Shown piece by piece: positions 1 through 12,208 of a stretch of DNA of 64,000 nt. Within the stretch, counting starts at the first letter, position 1, and the number at the start of each line of letters is the position of its first letter. The translations under genes and the position numbers were made by a program. This DNA comes from Coptis chinensis. Taxonomy: Eukaryota > Streptophyta > Magnoliopsida > Ranunculales > Ranunculaceae. The stretch is taken from NCBI GenBank assembly GCA_015680905.1, contig CM027380.1:105615001-105679000 (forward strand), written 5' to 3'. The notes under the pieces are model-generated. The model was not told the DNA's origin. It was given only the letters and a program-made list of their open reading frames with translations, and made no database searches.

Positions 1-526
1 CTATCTAAAGTGTCATGTTGCAAGCCTCTTTTTGACAAGGTTACAACACGGTTAAACACCTTTGCTAGTCCAAAATCTGCAACGCGAAGGCAAAAAATTT
101 CATTCAAAATAATATTGTTTGATGAAGATATTTTAGTCCCTGGGCTGGCTGCTCCACCGATTGTAACCTCTTAGGCCAATCCAGCAACACCTCACCTTTG
201 TCCCCATGCAAAACTCCTACAAGCTTCCATTCTCCATGTAGTCAATCAAAGTTCTATCACCTTCACCCATGCAGCCAAACAACAATTTCACAATATTGTA
301 ATGGCGAATCATTCACAATATCTCCTCTGATGGAAAAGCACAATTAGTTCAGGCTGCCAACCCCAATCCTTTCAACCACAACCGTTTGACCGGTTTTAAG
401 CCTCCTCTTGTAAACATTACCAAACCCTGAAGACCCAAGACTAAATTCTACTATGTGCATAAAAAATATATACTCTTCATTGAATCCCAATCTATAAAAT
501 GATGACAGCTTCCATGCACTACACCA
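1..526 (-). pseudogene. HAESA-like LRR receptor kinase pseudogene, copy I (kinase fragment)
   Basis: Read on the minus strand this is a broken receptor-kinase gene. Around 60-95 the reverse strand reads a VADFGLAK kinase subdomain VII motif, and near 380-420 a glycine-loop-like segment (SLGSSGFGNVYKRRLKTGQT). No frame stays open across both. The stretch is nearly identical to 43,761-44,277 and related to 56,945-57,433. It runs off the left window edge, so how much of the gene lies outside is unknown. The assignment to the HAESA/HSL group rests on the better preserved copy at 56.8-57.9 kb. Confidence 0.7.
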
Positions 527-625
527 AAACAACTTTTTTGTAATGCCTATTTGGCGTCACAATTTGCGTCACAAAAATTTATGACGCCATATTGGCGTCA
601 GTAATTTTATGACGGTATTTTGAAT
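527..625 (+). mobile_element. Terminal stub of a CACTA element (same family as 44,278-49,718)
   Basis: The stretch begins CACTACACCAAAACA and carries the subterminal TGACGCC/GGCGTCA repeats seen at 44,278. It sits at the same position in the receptor-kinase pseudogene (after ttccatg) as the full element in duplicon A. Similarity to the full element stops at 625, where LINE-like sequence begins, so the rest of the element and the right flank were lost or never copied. Confidence 0.75.
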
Positions 626-1830
626 CAACTTGGATCACTTGCCTGTGCTAGATGCTTAAGTACAAGATTCAATAGTGTAGCTACCGAATTCCAAAGGACT
701 GTTCAGTGTTGCGTCAACATTTGAATTGATCATAACAAAGAAACCTTAAGTCAATTGGGCTTCTATGGTCTGGGATCCTGCTATCCATCCTAACATCTTT
801 GCCATGACTTGGAAACTGTGCTCTAAAGGTGCAATTACGGATGATGCAGTTATGCTAAGAGGTGTTAAATTGGCTTCTAAATGCTACTATGGGTGTGCAA
901 AAGAAGAATCTCTCCATCATATTCTATGGGAATGTGATATCGCCAAAAACTTGTGGGGATGGCCGGGTGGCTCAAAAAATTGGTATTACTACAAATCATT
1001 TCTTTTCTCTTCAAGAAGGGAAAGCAACATCAGCTTCTAAGAATGGTATCATTAAGTAACTATGGCACGTGGCATTGGTTAGCGGCATTGTGGTTCTGTG
1101 GAAACATAGAAATATAGTGTATATATCATGATGATTGCAGGCCAAGTTCACAAACATGTCAGAAAATGCTCACTGCCAACAAAGTCCACAAAGTCTATGT
1201 CGAGCTTAACCGATGAAATCATTCTAAGAAGCTAGGGTCTTCCACCCAAGCCAAATGTGGATGGCTCTCCAAGAGGTAATCTAGGTCAGGCGAGTGTGGG
1301 AGTCGTATACAGAGACTACATGGGTCAGTTTAAGTTGGTGATGGGTAGAAACATTGTCAACCAGACCAACTTCATGGATGAGGTGTTAGCCATCATAGAG
1401 TGCATTGAACTAGTAGTACAAAGGGGTTGGTATATACTTTGGGTAGAATCTAATTCCACGGATGATGTACATGCTTTCGGACATAATAGGCTGTCTTGGT
1501 TCGCCACTCCTAGGTGGAACAAGTGTAAATCTAAGATGCAACAAATTTATCTCACCTCAACTTGGAGGGAAGTGAATATGGCTGTAGACTGTGCTGCTAG
1601 ACATGGAGCTAGTGCAACAGAGATGATAACGGAGTTAGAGGAAGGAAGGCCCCACTGGCTTCGAAGATGGGACGTGCTGGATACTACATAGTACATACTA
1701 TAGATTCATTGACTAAATCTACTTTTAAAGGGTGACTTGGTGGTTTTGTGTTGTATTTTGGGACTTGTATCTTGGAGGGCTTATGATAAAGCACTCACTT
1801 TGGCTTAACAGTCGCTAAATGACCATTACT
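626..1830 (+). mobile_element. LINE (L1-type non-LTR retrotransposon) 3' fragment
   Basis: Two parts of a LINE ORF2 C-terminus lie in order. At 765-1,040 a zinc-binding reverse-transcriptase domain (zf-RVT) reads TWKLCSKGAITDD...CYYGC...HHILWEC. At 1,254-1,691 an RNase H-like domain (RVT_3 type) reads VDGSPRGNLGQAS, then WVESNS, and ends in an RREVNMA/CAARHGA-like tail and a TAG stop. Stops and frame changes separate the two. The reverse transcriptase core is absent, so the copy is 5'-truncated. The 3' end is not marked by a clear poly(A), so the boundary near 1,830 is approximate. Confidence 0.75.
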
Positions 1831-4430
1831 TCTTTTGAGAGGACAAAAATATCGGTGACAAATATTATTATTGCACTAAAAACCAACTGTAATATCGATT
1901 ACATGAGTTAAAAAGTAATTTTAGCAATAATAATGTATAACCCAAGAAGGAACCGAAACCCAAACCGGAACCAACTTAATTATTGGGTATGGATCCGAAG
2001 TTTCTAAATATAAAAAAATAAACCGAAAGACCCAAACCTGATAGAAACCATTAAAAATAGAACTTAAACCGATAAAAACCGAACCGAAACCGACCCATGA
2101 ACACCCTTACAAAAGATAACTACTGTGGGGATGAGTTTAATGTAATACCGAGCCACTTCATATATAAAACTATACTAGCAACCAAGCCAATCTTTATTAT
2201 CCTATCCTCAAAGACACGGTAACACAATTTTGGGTACACATACGATGGACCAAAGTGAAATACTCAATTTTTTTACGTTCCCAATTATTGAAACAAATTT
2301 CATGATATGAAAAGTGCGCTTAGAGAAGAAAAAGATCTCAACAAGCGAGGCCCCTACTCCACCACCTCAAACATGACAGTACGAGTAGCTAATGATAGAC
2401 ACAATTCGCCTTTTCTCAGCGCTGACCACCATCTTAAATTTTAAATACTAGTATGGGTTATTTTAACCGCCGACCCTCTCCACTCGATAGCCCGGCCCCT
2501 CCCTTATGTTTCATAATTGGAAGTTGTATAGAGGTGTGCCTAATCGCAGACTTTCTCCCCAAATTTTTTCAACCCCCCTATTAATGCGGAGCCATCTATG
2601 AGTAGAAATAAAGAAATATTAGATATTTGTTAAATATCCATAGCATTTACTTAATCATTAAGATAAATAACTACAAATGGGATGCTCTAATATTTGGCAA
2701 TAAGCATATAACATCAAATTAAACAAATAAGATGCAACCTGGAATTTGATGTGTGCCATTTGTTTTGTTGCAGTAGATTGTTCTTAATGACTCAACATGT
2801 GGTGAATAATAAGCTATCATTCATAGCATGTTGCAGTTGGGTTACGTTGTGGCATTGGGAATAACATAGCGACATTCACATTGTAACGTTATATCACATG
2901 AATTGATTGAATTCCAATCCCTGAATTTTTTTGAGATGTTTTGTTTTGTCTTAGGAAGTCCAGTTCTATGATTGAAAATTATAATTTTTTTGCTAGTTAG
3001 TGACACTCTATAATTCACCAATTCAAATATATCTCACTTTATTATACTTTGTATTATGAAGTTAGATACTCCAAAGATTACAGGAAAAATACTACATTAG
3101 ATTTTTGTGTTCAAGTAATTATGCAGTAAAATAATAGTTTTTTACAGACATAAAATAATGCATCAATTGGATATCTATACATGGCTACTAAATAAGCTCA
3201 TCTTCTGAATAATGAACTTGATCGGCTTGTAAACTTCTGCCAATTGAGTTCTCATCTTTCTAAACTTCTTCACATGATATGATTTAAGAACAATGACCGT
3301 GTACTTCTTTTGAATTCTCAAGGCCATTTCCTAGTTTTGCTTCCCTGAGACACCGTGTAATTGAGGACGTCGACTTCATCTACATCTGAATTCCGAATGT
3401 GGTGTACCATATATAGTTCGATATTAAGGACTATTACTTTATTTTTTATGATGCATGAAGCACTTTTTCAACTTGAGTACTAATGTCAAAACACAAAATA
3501 GTCATGTAGGCATGAAGAAATCAACTACATACTTGAAAAATTAGGCAAAGAGAAAGCTTAGGAAGGAAATAAACTACATATTTGAGTTCCAATGCACCTT
3601 ATTAAGGAAAAAAGAAGTTCACATGCTTGAAGTAGTTGCTACATTGTGCAGCATCTTGTGTTCTATTTTTTTTTAAGAATTGAAGAATCCAATTTACAAT
3701 AGGAGGGAACATGATAAACAATTAATTGATCTTATGCTTTTAAAATATAGACAAAAAAAAACGTGAATAATCTAGGAACGATGCTAAGCAAGTGCACAAA
3801 CCTGCTCGATATATTATAAGCCTTATGCATAATTAGACCGAGCTCGATTTTAAAGAGATGAAGCTGGGATGACAATTTTATCTTGCTTGTCCTAAAATAT
3901 TCTCGACTGCTTAATTTTGTCGAGGTCTTGTGTGTAACAAAGCTGATTCAAATGAAGTCATGAACTAATGAATAATAGGGGATGTCCAAAAATTATAATA
4001 CAGACTAGGTATATGTTAGTGAAAGAAATTCAAAATTCTCTATGAGGCATCTTTTTGAACAATATTGATTTCGCAAGGAAAAATATTGGCAAGTAAATTA
4101 AATGTAAACCAAACTAAAGCTATTATAATAATAAAAAAAAATGGATGTGTTACGTTGTAATTCACTGGGTTAGATTTCATAATTGGAAAGTCCATTATTT
4201 GTAAATGATGTTCATAAGTTAATTAATACGTTCACTTGAGTCCAGCATTCTAGTAAATATGTTGATCTCAAAACAGGCAAACTAACTTGGTACCCAAAAT
4301 TCCTCATTCTAAAGAGATTAAGTTTGAAACTAACTTGGTTTCGGTCTTCTCTTCCTAAGTTCGAAACCTGTACACTCTATTTTTTTCTCTTTACCTAAAC
4401 CTGCAACCATTAACACCTTAAAACTCAATT
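1831..4430. other. Intergenic AT-rich stretch, no gene seen
   Basis: No coding segment, RNA gene or complete transposon end could be recognised. Positions 1,935-2,110 are rich in AACCGAAACC-like words ending in cccatgaacaccc, a composition common in decayed plant DNA transposons, but no matching opposite terminus was found. Confidence 0.4.
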
Positions 4431-4439
4431 GCACTACTG

Positions 4440-4860
4440 CAATTTCCAGCAGTAGCGCCAAAAACTTGATTGGAAATTAAACTAATCTAATTAATTGACT
4501 AATATAACCCCGGTGCAAACGCAAGCTATCGTAAAAAAAAAATAGTTGCCACGAACAGGTCAATCCCAGAGAGAATTTGTAGAAAACGAAAAGCTTTGTT
4601 GTGTTTGTGTTAATAGAAAGTGAATGATATGATAAATGTGGCAGCAAGACAACAAGAGATATGCATACACACCAATCCACATAAATTATACTATTACCAA
4701 TCAAGGGGACACTAAAATTAGGCTTAGTGCGGTGCTTCTTATGATGGGGGCATAGGAAGCGGGGCAATATTAAACAGAACAAGCTGAAATATGGAACCAC
4801 TCAAGTGTCACTAGAACTATGAAACATCAAAATACCCTCATAAACCAAGCATTTTTTTTG
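4440..4860 (-). mobile_element. LTR-end/PBS-like remnant of a Ty3-gypsy-type element
   Basis: On the minus strand the text runs into TTTTTGGCGCTACTGCTGG at about 4,445-4,475. This resembles the TTTTTGGCGCC... primer-binding region that follows the LTR in many plant gypsy elements. The adjoining stretch, with its bracketed AC-rich and GGGATT-like text, fits an LTR end. No gag or pol was found and no second LTR is present. It could be an unrelated match. Confidence 0.3.
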
Positions 4861-4989
4861 TGTGTAGGTAAGCGAGATTTTTGTAGAGGTCCCCTACTTG
4901 TTACACTCTTTCATACTCTTTTCCTGATGCATCCTCAGTTACAATACTCCTAAGTTCCTCTGAGAAGGAACTAGACATTAAATTACTTC

Positions 4990-6200
4990 AATCCAGTTTA
5001 CATTTGGGATATGTGATGCTAAAGCATCCGCTAACCTATTAGCTTCTCTGAATATATGACTCATAGAGAAAAGCTCCATTTGTGTCTTCATATCTCCAAT
5101 GCTCTGGCCGCATCATCTTTTTTGCTACCCATGGGTGCTGAACTCCGCTCTGTAGGAAAGATACTGCATTGCTGGAATCTGTTTGTGCTGCCAGCCTTGT
5201 TATATTGTACTTCCTTGCCAGTTCCATGCCTTGTTCCACCGCCTGCAATTCAATCATAACAATGATGTGATAGTAAGACTTGCCATTTGCAGCTGCAATT
5301 ACCACCCCACTGTCATCTCTTATAGCAGCAGCCCATCCTCTTGCATCTCCTTGAAGTGTGCCATCAGTGTTCAAAATGAAAACTCCTCTTTCTATTATTT
5401 CCTATTTGCATAACTTAATTTCTCTTGTGCTCACCTTTATATTAAAATTCCATCTTGTCATGAAATCTTGCAGTTCTGCACCTTGTTCCATTTTTAAGTT
5501 CAATGAGTGTAGCTTTATCTTTACATCTTGTAGCACTCTCTAGATGATGTGGTCTGCACTATTGTATTTGTTCTGAAAGATTCTTGAATTTATTTCCATC
5601 CACACTTGATAGACAAACCCATTCAGCAATAATCTGATAGCATCTTGCTTCCCTCTTTTTCCTGCACTGATTTTGAGTAACTATGCTATTTCCAGGTGCC
5701 AATTGATATGCCTCACTCTATCATATCTTGCATACCTTAATAGTTTGGCCCATATGTATCATGTGCAAAAGAACATTAAAAAAAAAACAGATGATCCTCT
5801 GTCTCCTTGTGTCGCCAACCTAACACACAAAGGTATGTAGCAACTACCTTATGCTCTTTTAGTTTTTAGCCCACCCTTTAATGCTAATTAACCAAGTAAT
5901 GAAAGCATGTCTAGGTATTCTGTTGGTGAACCACACTAACTGATGCCAGATTGTTCTTTGCCTTAAACTCCTTATGTTCTCATATGTGTCCTTCAAGCTA
6001 TAGTTTCCTCTCAAGCAAACAGTCCACACCATTTTATCTTCTCCTCCTACAATATCCACTACTTCCTCCATATGTATGACGATGTGTTGTGTTATTTTGA
6101 ATAAAACAAGAGGTGAACTTGGGCTTGGGCTCTTTGATCCCTTATCTTCTTTTTGGTAAACCTGTTTTCTAAAACGTAGTATACTAGTAGACTCCAATCC
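4990..6200 (-). mobile_element. LINE 3' fragment (zf-RVT and RNase H), degenerate
   Basis: On the minus strand 5,859-6,197 carries a zf-RVT-like segment (VWTVCLRGNYSLKDTY...LVWFTNRIPRHAFITWL). Further on, 5,039-5,374 carries an RNase H-like segment starting LNTDGTLQGDARGWAAAIRD and continuing with AQTDSSNAVSFLQS. A frame change near 5,110 follows, and the last part (HIFREANRLADALASH) is read in another frame. The layout and wording match the LINE at 59,640-60,850, so both probably belong to one family. The reverse transcriptase core is missing. Confidence 0.75.
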
Positions 6201-6652
6201 CTATAGGGAAACTGAAGCAGTTCCCTACAAAAGCGGATCTACTAGTGCTCCACATTTCTTGTCTCTACAAAAACCGCCTCTACCAGCAGCCTATACAGTA
6301 TCTATAAAACTACTTTCTAAACTACATTTTGGACAATCATAAGATCAGTATCGTGGTTCTTCCTTTTCTTCTTTGGTTTATCTGCAGTAAACAAAGGAGA
6401 GTATAACTGACTGTTGTATCCTGGAGGTTGACACGCTTTGTCTGCATAAAGAGGAACAGACGCGAAACAACCTTAAAGAAAGCATTTTGATTCGTGCCTC
6501 AGCCAGCCTTCTTTATATTCACAGTTTGTTCTTCTTGCAGAAATTATATTCCAATAATTTTAAGGTTGTTTGAACAATGAATACGAAGAAAGAATAAGGC
6601 TTGTTTCCTAGTTTTCGTTTATGGGTTAAGGCGATTATGAGGTAGGCAGAGC
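6201..6652. other. Upstream flank of the NAPRT pseudogene
   Basis: No gene was recognised here. The stretch directly precedes the NAPRT start codon, so it may hold the old promoter and 5' leader. No core promoter element stands out clearly. Confidence 0.3.
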
Positions 6653-6653
6653 G

Positions 6654-7236
6654 ATGGTGAAAGAGAATGGAGGATTGGTTGTGGTGGAAGAGGGACTTAA
6701 TACAAAAGGACCAACCAATCCTATGGTGACACCTCTTCTCACCAATCTTTATCAGTTTACTATGGCTTATGCCTATTGGAGAAACGGCAAACACCTCGAA
6801 TGTGCCGTGTTTGATTTATTCTTTCGAAAGAACCCCTTTGGTGACGAGGAGATCACATATCTTCATTCAACATTGCCTGCATGTGAGGATGGCTTTTTGA
6901 TTATCTTAGGAGTATTGACTGTTCTGATGTTGAAGTATATATATGCTGTTACTGAGGGCTCAATGGTGTTCCCAAAGATGCCATTATTAAGAGTTGAAGG
7001 ACCCGTTGTAGTGAGTAAAATTAGTTGGTTCAACTACTGGAAACTCCTTTTGTGAATCTCATCAAACTATGCTTCTCTGGTTGCAACAAATGCTGCTAGG
7101 CATCGATTTGTTGCTGGGAAGTCCAAATCATTACTTGAGTTCGGATTACGACGGTCCTAGGGACCTGATGGTGGAATCAGTGCATCAAGATACTGCTATA
7201 TTGGTGGTTTTGTCGCAACAATTTTGAGATTTGGAG
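6654..7236 (+). pseudogene. Nicotinate phosphoribosyltransferase pseudogene (5' part)
   Basis: NAPRT makes nicotinate mononucleotide from nicotinate and PRPP in the Preiss-Handler NAD pathway. The ORF opens with GPTNPMVTPLLTNLYQFTMAYAYW and DLFFRKNPFG, the conserved N-terminus of plant NAPRT, with N replaced by KGPTNP. A block of about 25 residues that normally follows RKNPFG (the FAGLEEC region) is missing. A one-base loss near 6,893 and a two-base gain in tatata near 6,938 bracket a shifted stretch. After a further shift the text resumes in another frame with [20 protein letters not shown] and ISASRYCYIGG, interrupted by a TAG at about 7,158. Similarity stops near 7,236, so the catalytic and C-terminal parts are absent. 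Identification is confident; function is not expected. Confidence 0.85.
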
Positions 7237-8140
7237 TTTATCGAAAAAGAAGAAATAGTTCGAAATTTGGAATGGTGGGACAGTTGACGAAAACAGATAT
7301 AACGTTTTGCTCGATAATCGGATTTAGAATCCGCTTTTTGCGTTAGAAAGATAACTCAGAGATGTTTCCAACGGTGTATGGTGTGAAGTCTAATTCGTCT
7401 AGAACTGATTCAATTTTATAGTTCTTTATTGGCCAATTTCTCATCGAATGGCGAAACGTGGTAATCCGATTTTTCAATTGGATAGGTATCACATTCCTTA
7501 CCAAATCTCTGAAATTTTTTGGTTTATATTGTGAGATGAATTAAAACATAGAATTACATGCTAGGGTTTTTAATTTAAAGGAAATTTAAAACCTAAGTCT
7601 ATATGTTATAGTTATTTATCTAGTCAATATGTTGTGGCATTGGGTGTTGGTTAACATGCATTGAAAGTTTTTTCATTAACTAGATATATAATTGTTTGAG
7701 ATTAATTTCTCTTTTGTATATATATGATCACCAAGGTTGGTGTTTTTGTTGGTAAGGGATATGCATATAAGGAGATAATGAAGTTTGTTGATCCCACATC
7801 TAGTAGTAATGGAGCTACACTTCTATTGATATAGAACCCCACACCTTAGATGAGGTCCAACTGAGGTTTAGGCTAAGTGATGGCTAAGATTGGATACAAT
7901 ATCAACCTTGGGTGAGACATCTATGAGGGTACCATGGATGGTCCTTAGGATTGGCCCTATTCATGCCTGACTGGTGGGACAAAGCTGATGGTTCGGTTAG
8001 ACCAGTTTTAGTCCAAGGTGGAGATTGTTAGTTATATGGACCGAATTGGATGTTGTTGATCTTAATAATCTTATATGTCTACTTACATGATTTCTTATTC
8101 TGTTAATATTAGCATTGTAGATTATGTCATATTAATAGGA
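7237..8140 (+). other. Non-coding repeat-like stretch between NAPRT relic and copia fragment
   Basis: No protein domain was found. At about 8,015-8,030 the words ccaaggtggagattgttag resemble a polypurine tract followed by an LTR start (TGTTAG), suggesting the edge of another copia LTR. No partner LTR was located in the window, so this is only a lead. Confidence 0.3.
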
Positions 8141-8154
8141 AATATGTTAAGAAT

Positions 8155-9400
8155 ATGAGCATATTTGATTTAATTCCTAATTTGAATGATGATGATTTTG
8201 AAGAAGATGTCTACATGGACCAGCCAGAGGGGTTTGAGGTCAAAGGCAAGGAACACCTAGTATGCAAGCTGATAAAGAGCTTGTATGGGTTGAAGCAAGC
8301 ACCGAGACAGTGGTACATAAAGTGTGATTCCTTTATGGCGAAGCAAGGATACAAGAAGTCTGCTTCCGATCATTGTGTGTTTGTTCAGAAATTTCCAAAT
8401 GGGGATTTCATAGTGCTCTTGTTGTATGTGGATGATATGTTGATAGTTGGCCCAAATATCAACAAGATATCCAAGCTAAAGAAAGACTTGAGTAAATCTT
8501 TTGAGATGAAGGATTTGGGTCAAGCAAAGCAGATAGTTGGGATGCGGATCACTCGTGACAGAAAGAGTAGGAAGTTGTGGCTTTCTCAAGAAAGCTACAT
8601 TGAGAAGGTATTGAAGTGATTCAACATAGATCAAGCGAAGCCAATCAGTTGTCCGCTTGGTGGCCAGTTCCGCATGACCAAAGAGATGTGTCCAAAAGGT
8701 GAGCATGAGCAGAGTCAGATGGAAATGATTCCTTATGCATCTGCAGTTGGCAGCTTGGTGTGTACAAGATCGGATATTGCTTTCGCCATTGGTGTTGTAA
8801 GTCGATTTTTGTCAAATCCGGGGAAGGAGCATTGGGAAGGTGTTAAGTGGATATTGAGATATCTCAAGGGCACTTCCAAATTGTGTTTGTGCTTTGGTGG
8901 AAGTAAACCCTTACTTGAAGGCTACACTGATGCAGACATGGCAGGTGATATTGACTCGATGAAGTCCACCTCAGGTTATCTAGTTACTTTTGCAGGGGGA
9001 GTAGTTTCTTGGCAATCTAAGTTGTAAAAGTGTGTTGCCCTCTCCACTACAGAAGCCAAGTATATTGCAGCCACTGAGTGTTGTAAAGAGATGCTATGGA
9101 TGAAGAGGTTCTTCGACGAACTAGGGCTAAAGCAAAAACAGTTTGTATCGTAGTTCTATGTGATAGTCAGAGCGCCATCCATTTGAGCAAAAATCCGAGC
9201 TTTCGTTCTAGATCCAAACACATACATGTGCGTTATCATTAGATTAGAGAAGTACTCGAAGACAAGCATTTGTGTATTGATAAGATCCATACCGACAAGA
9301 ACGGGTCGGATATGATGACTAAAGTCTTACCGAAAGGTAAGTTTAATATTTGTTGTGCTACCGCCGGAATGGTAGCAGACTCCTCTTGTTGATTTGGAAA
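8155..9400 (+). pseudogene. Ty1-copia pol fragment (RT and RNase H), inactivated
   Basis: This is the C-terminal part of a copia polyprotein. The reverse transcriptase portion shows YMDQPEGF, LIKSLYGLKQAPRQW, LLLYVDDMLI (the YVDD catalytic motif) and SFEMKDLG. A TGA at 8,617-8,619 interrupts it. RNase H text follows in another frame from about 8,640 (YASAVGSLVC, RYLKGTSKLCLCFGG, YTDADMAGD, STSGYLVTFAGGVVSWQSKL) and hits a TAA near 9,025. Beyond that, CVALSTTEAKY, LSKNPSF and DMMTKVLPKGKF are readable in changing frames. Gag, protease and integrase are absent, so this is a 5'-truncated copy. Its own 3' polypurine tract and LTR follow immediately. Confidence 0.88.
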
Positions 9401-9429
9401 TTGTATGGAGGTATCCCCCCTCACTGTTC

Positions 9430-10070
9430 GAGAGGGGGAGATTGTTGGCGTTATCCCTCACATGAGGAGAAAAGGTGTTATGCTTGCGTGCATAAGCCTG
9501 AGCGCGACCCGCGCTCAGAATATGCTTGCTCAAGGCGCGACCCGCGCTCATGCCTTGGTTGACCTCCACGCACTTTAGCGCGACCCGCGCTTCGACTTGG
9601 TCTTGCCCGAGGCGCGTCCCGCGCCCATGCCTATTTTTCAGAGAATTCTATGTTTGTGGTCCGCAAGTTTGCAATAAGGGTTGGGGTTTTTGGAAAAACC
9701 TAACACTTAGAAAACACACGAGAGATAGCACAAAAAAGTCAGAGAAAACCCTATCTTGAAATCTATCAAGATTGAGAGATAACATTTACAGATATACAAC
9801 CCTGTAAAGAGAGAGGAGTGATTGTAATTTTCCTTCCCACTTTATAAAAGGACTAGCTCTTGTGGAAGTAGGCACCATTGGCCGAACCACGGTATATCTT
9901 TGTGTTGTGGTTTGCTTTTACAGTTTTACATTATTATATGTTGTTAATAGTTGTTTAACGAGTTGGGCATGTTAGTTTGGTTGTAGGGAATATTTAGATT
10001 ATGAATTGGAGTTGAATCGTGTTCAAATACAAACTATCTGTGTGGTGGGGAATCGATTGGTATTGGTATT
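9430..10070 (+). mobile_element. Polypurine tract and 3' LTR of the truncated copia element
   Basis: The PPT (gagagggggaga, about 9,430-9,441) is followed at 9,443 by TGTTGGCG, a normal LTR start. The LTR contains ctttataaaagg, a plausible TATA region, near 9,840, and aggcaccattggccgaaccac near 9,870, wording common in plant copia LTRs. The right end is not certain because no CA terminus with a matching target duplication could be picked; it lies before the repeat starting near 10,074. Confidence 0.6.
9500..9627 (+). repeat. Four GC-rich hairpin units inside the copia LTR
   Basis: The core GCGCG(A/T)CCCGCGC occurs at 9,502, 9,535, 9,578 and 9,612. The first unit is a perfect palindrome, with arms GAGCGCG and CGCGCTC around a 3-base loop. 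The surrounding DNA is AT-rich, so the base composition contrasts sharply. Confidence 0.8.
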
Positions 10071-10073
10071 AAC

Positions 10074-11030
10074 TAGGGGTGACTTCGGATCGGATCGGAT
10101 TGGATTAACCTCCTTCGGAATTTTTCCAAATTTTTTTCGGAACCTAATATGCTAGCCAAATCCGATCCAATTTTTTTTCGGATTCAAAATATATTTCCAA
10201 TTTCGGAACTTTCGGAAATTTCAGAATACTTGGTAAATTTTCTAAGATCTCTTTACTTTCAATTATTTTTGGAATATCATACGCCAATGTTCATTGTAGG
10301 GAGAGAAAACCATGTCCACAACACCAATATACTAACAGCAATACGCACTTGTTTACTGAGAAAATCCATTTTCATTCAAACAAGTGATCCAAGAAAAAAT
10401 GAGAAAAATAGCATTCAACCACCAACAACAAGCATTGCATTCTGTTGAGGTTTGGGTATTTGTAATGTTTCAATCTTTTTTCGTGTGTAGAAATTGAAGT
10501 GTAAAGTGTCTGCATGAATAATGGATTATGGTCTTGGACTCTAAGTAGCTTTACATAACATTCTATCTATTGGAATTTGGCTTTTGAATTGGTTTGGAAG
10601 TCATTGTATGACTCAATGACATTTTTTTTCATATCATTGTTGTTATGGCAGACGGTGTAATGACAGTGGAGTGGTCCAATTCAAGTGGGGAAATAACGGC
10701 TAGGTTATGTTTTTGTTTTATTTTTGGAAGTAAAAAACTAGAAAATGAATCAACGGTCGAGATCTGATCAAGATCTAATCAAGTGGATAGTAAGAGAAGT
10801 ATATATTTTCGGAATAAATTGGCAATAATATCGAAAATTTCAGATCGGCTATATATCGGAACTTTCGGATCGGATCGGTTTTTAGAGTTATATCCGAATC
10901 CGATCCAATTTTTTTTCGAAATTTTCGAAAATCGGAAAATCGGCCTATGAAAACTACACCCAAAGCCAGACCAATTTCAGGTCGGATTTCGGAAAAATTG
11001 GAAATTCGGCAAAAAGAGACACCCAATTCA
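10074..11030. mobile_element. Possible non-autonomous hAT-like element rich in CGGATCGGATCGG
   Basis: The stretch starts TAGGGGTGACTTCGGATCGG, similar to plant hAT termini. Related words (CGGATCGGATCGG, CCGATCCAATTTTTTTTCG, CGGAACTTTCGG) recur at both ends, near 10,085-10,215 and 10,855-11,000, and the right end runs into agacaccca. An 8-bp target duplication could not be confirmed, so the class and the exact ends remain inference. No transposase is present. Confidence 0.35.
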
Positions 11031-12200
11031 ATGTGCGTGTTACCTTTGCAAAAGAACAACCTTACATTCTTGAATAAGATGACAACACAGCGGCAACAAC
11101 AATTTATTAAGTTTTACATTTTCCCTCTTGGTTTTTTCTTCTTCGTTCTGTTGATTGACAAGGGTTTGTGTGCCTTGTGAGTTAGATGAGCGCGATAATA
11201 AAAATCTATAATTTCGCAGTGTTTCAATTACGTTTTTACCCTATTTGCAAAACTTTCCAAAACTAATGTAACTGAGTGGACCAGAAACCTGCGCCACCTT
11301 AGATTTTGGCATATATTGAAAGTGTTTTAGTATCTCTGAAGAGTCCGGTTCCTCTATAACCGGGACACGAGATTCAATCTCTGTACCACACACACATCTC
11401 GAAGTATCTCACCACACACACATCACACGAAGTATTCATCACGGTGAGATATCGAGGCACACATCAACACATCTCGGTTGTAGAATCTCGAACCCATCTG
11501 AGATAACATGTTACAAGATCAAATCTTGTAACAACGGTTGTAGAGATATCGAAGTATCACGAAACATGAAACAAGTACAAATACTTGTATGACAAGGACA
11601 TGAATTCCTTGAATTTTAAGCGGATTCTACTATTTAAGTTCCTCATTAGTTTGTGTGGTAAATACTACTTGTCTACTTTTGGATTCAGTTTTGGAAAGTC
11701 TTTGTTTATAGTAAATCTCATATTTCCGCACTAAAGGTATTCTTTTCTTTATTTCCCTGGTTTTATTTTATTTTATTTATTTTTATCAAAAATAGAATAG
11801 CAAAGATTAAGGTTAATTAATTTTGGTTGCCGCATGGCAGGAGAGTATTTTTCTTTTGAGTTTGAGGAAGGGTTTTATTTTATTATTATTTGGTGTTTTT
11901 TTTTTAAAACATGTGAAAAAGACCAATTAGAATTTATTAAAATTGCAAAATAGACCACCACCAAGGGTAAGTTGGTAAGAAAAAACATGGCGCTTAAGGT
12001 TATTAGGTAACTCAGGAGGTACGTGTGTCTGATTTTATTTTATTAAGAGGTGCCACATGGAGGCACTTAGGAGGAGTACAACTGAGAATGAGAGCTGTGG
12101 GATGTAAAGCATGAGCAGAATTGATGAATATTAGTAGTTGAAGCATAGAGTTTTGTTTCTTCCATATTATCTTTTTCTTATTATTGTTTGCATGTGTAAA
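11031..12200. other. No gene seen
   Basis: Simple AT-rich DNA. Between 11,380 and 11,580 there are repeated short words (cacacacatc, gagatatcg, cttgta pairs) with some local inverted repeats. Nothing can be assigned to a known element. Confidence 0.35.
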
Positions 12201-12208
12201 CAGACATA

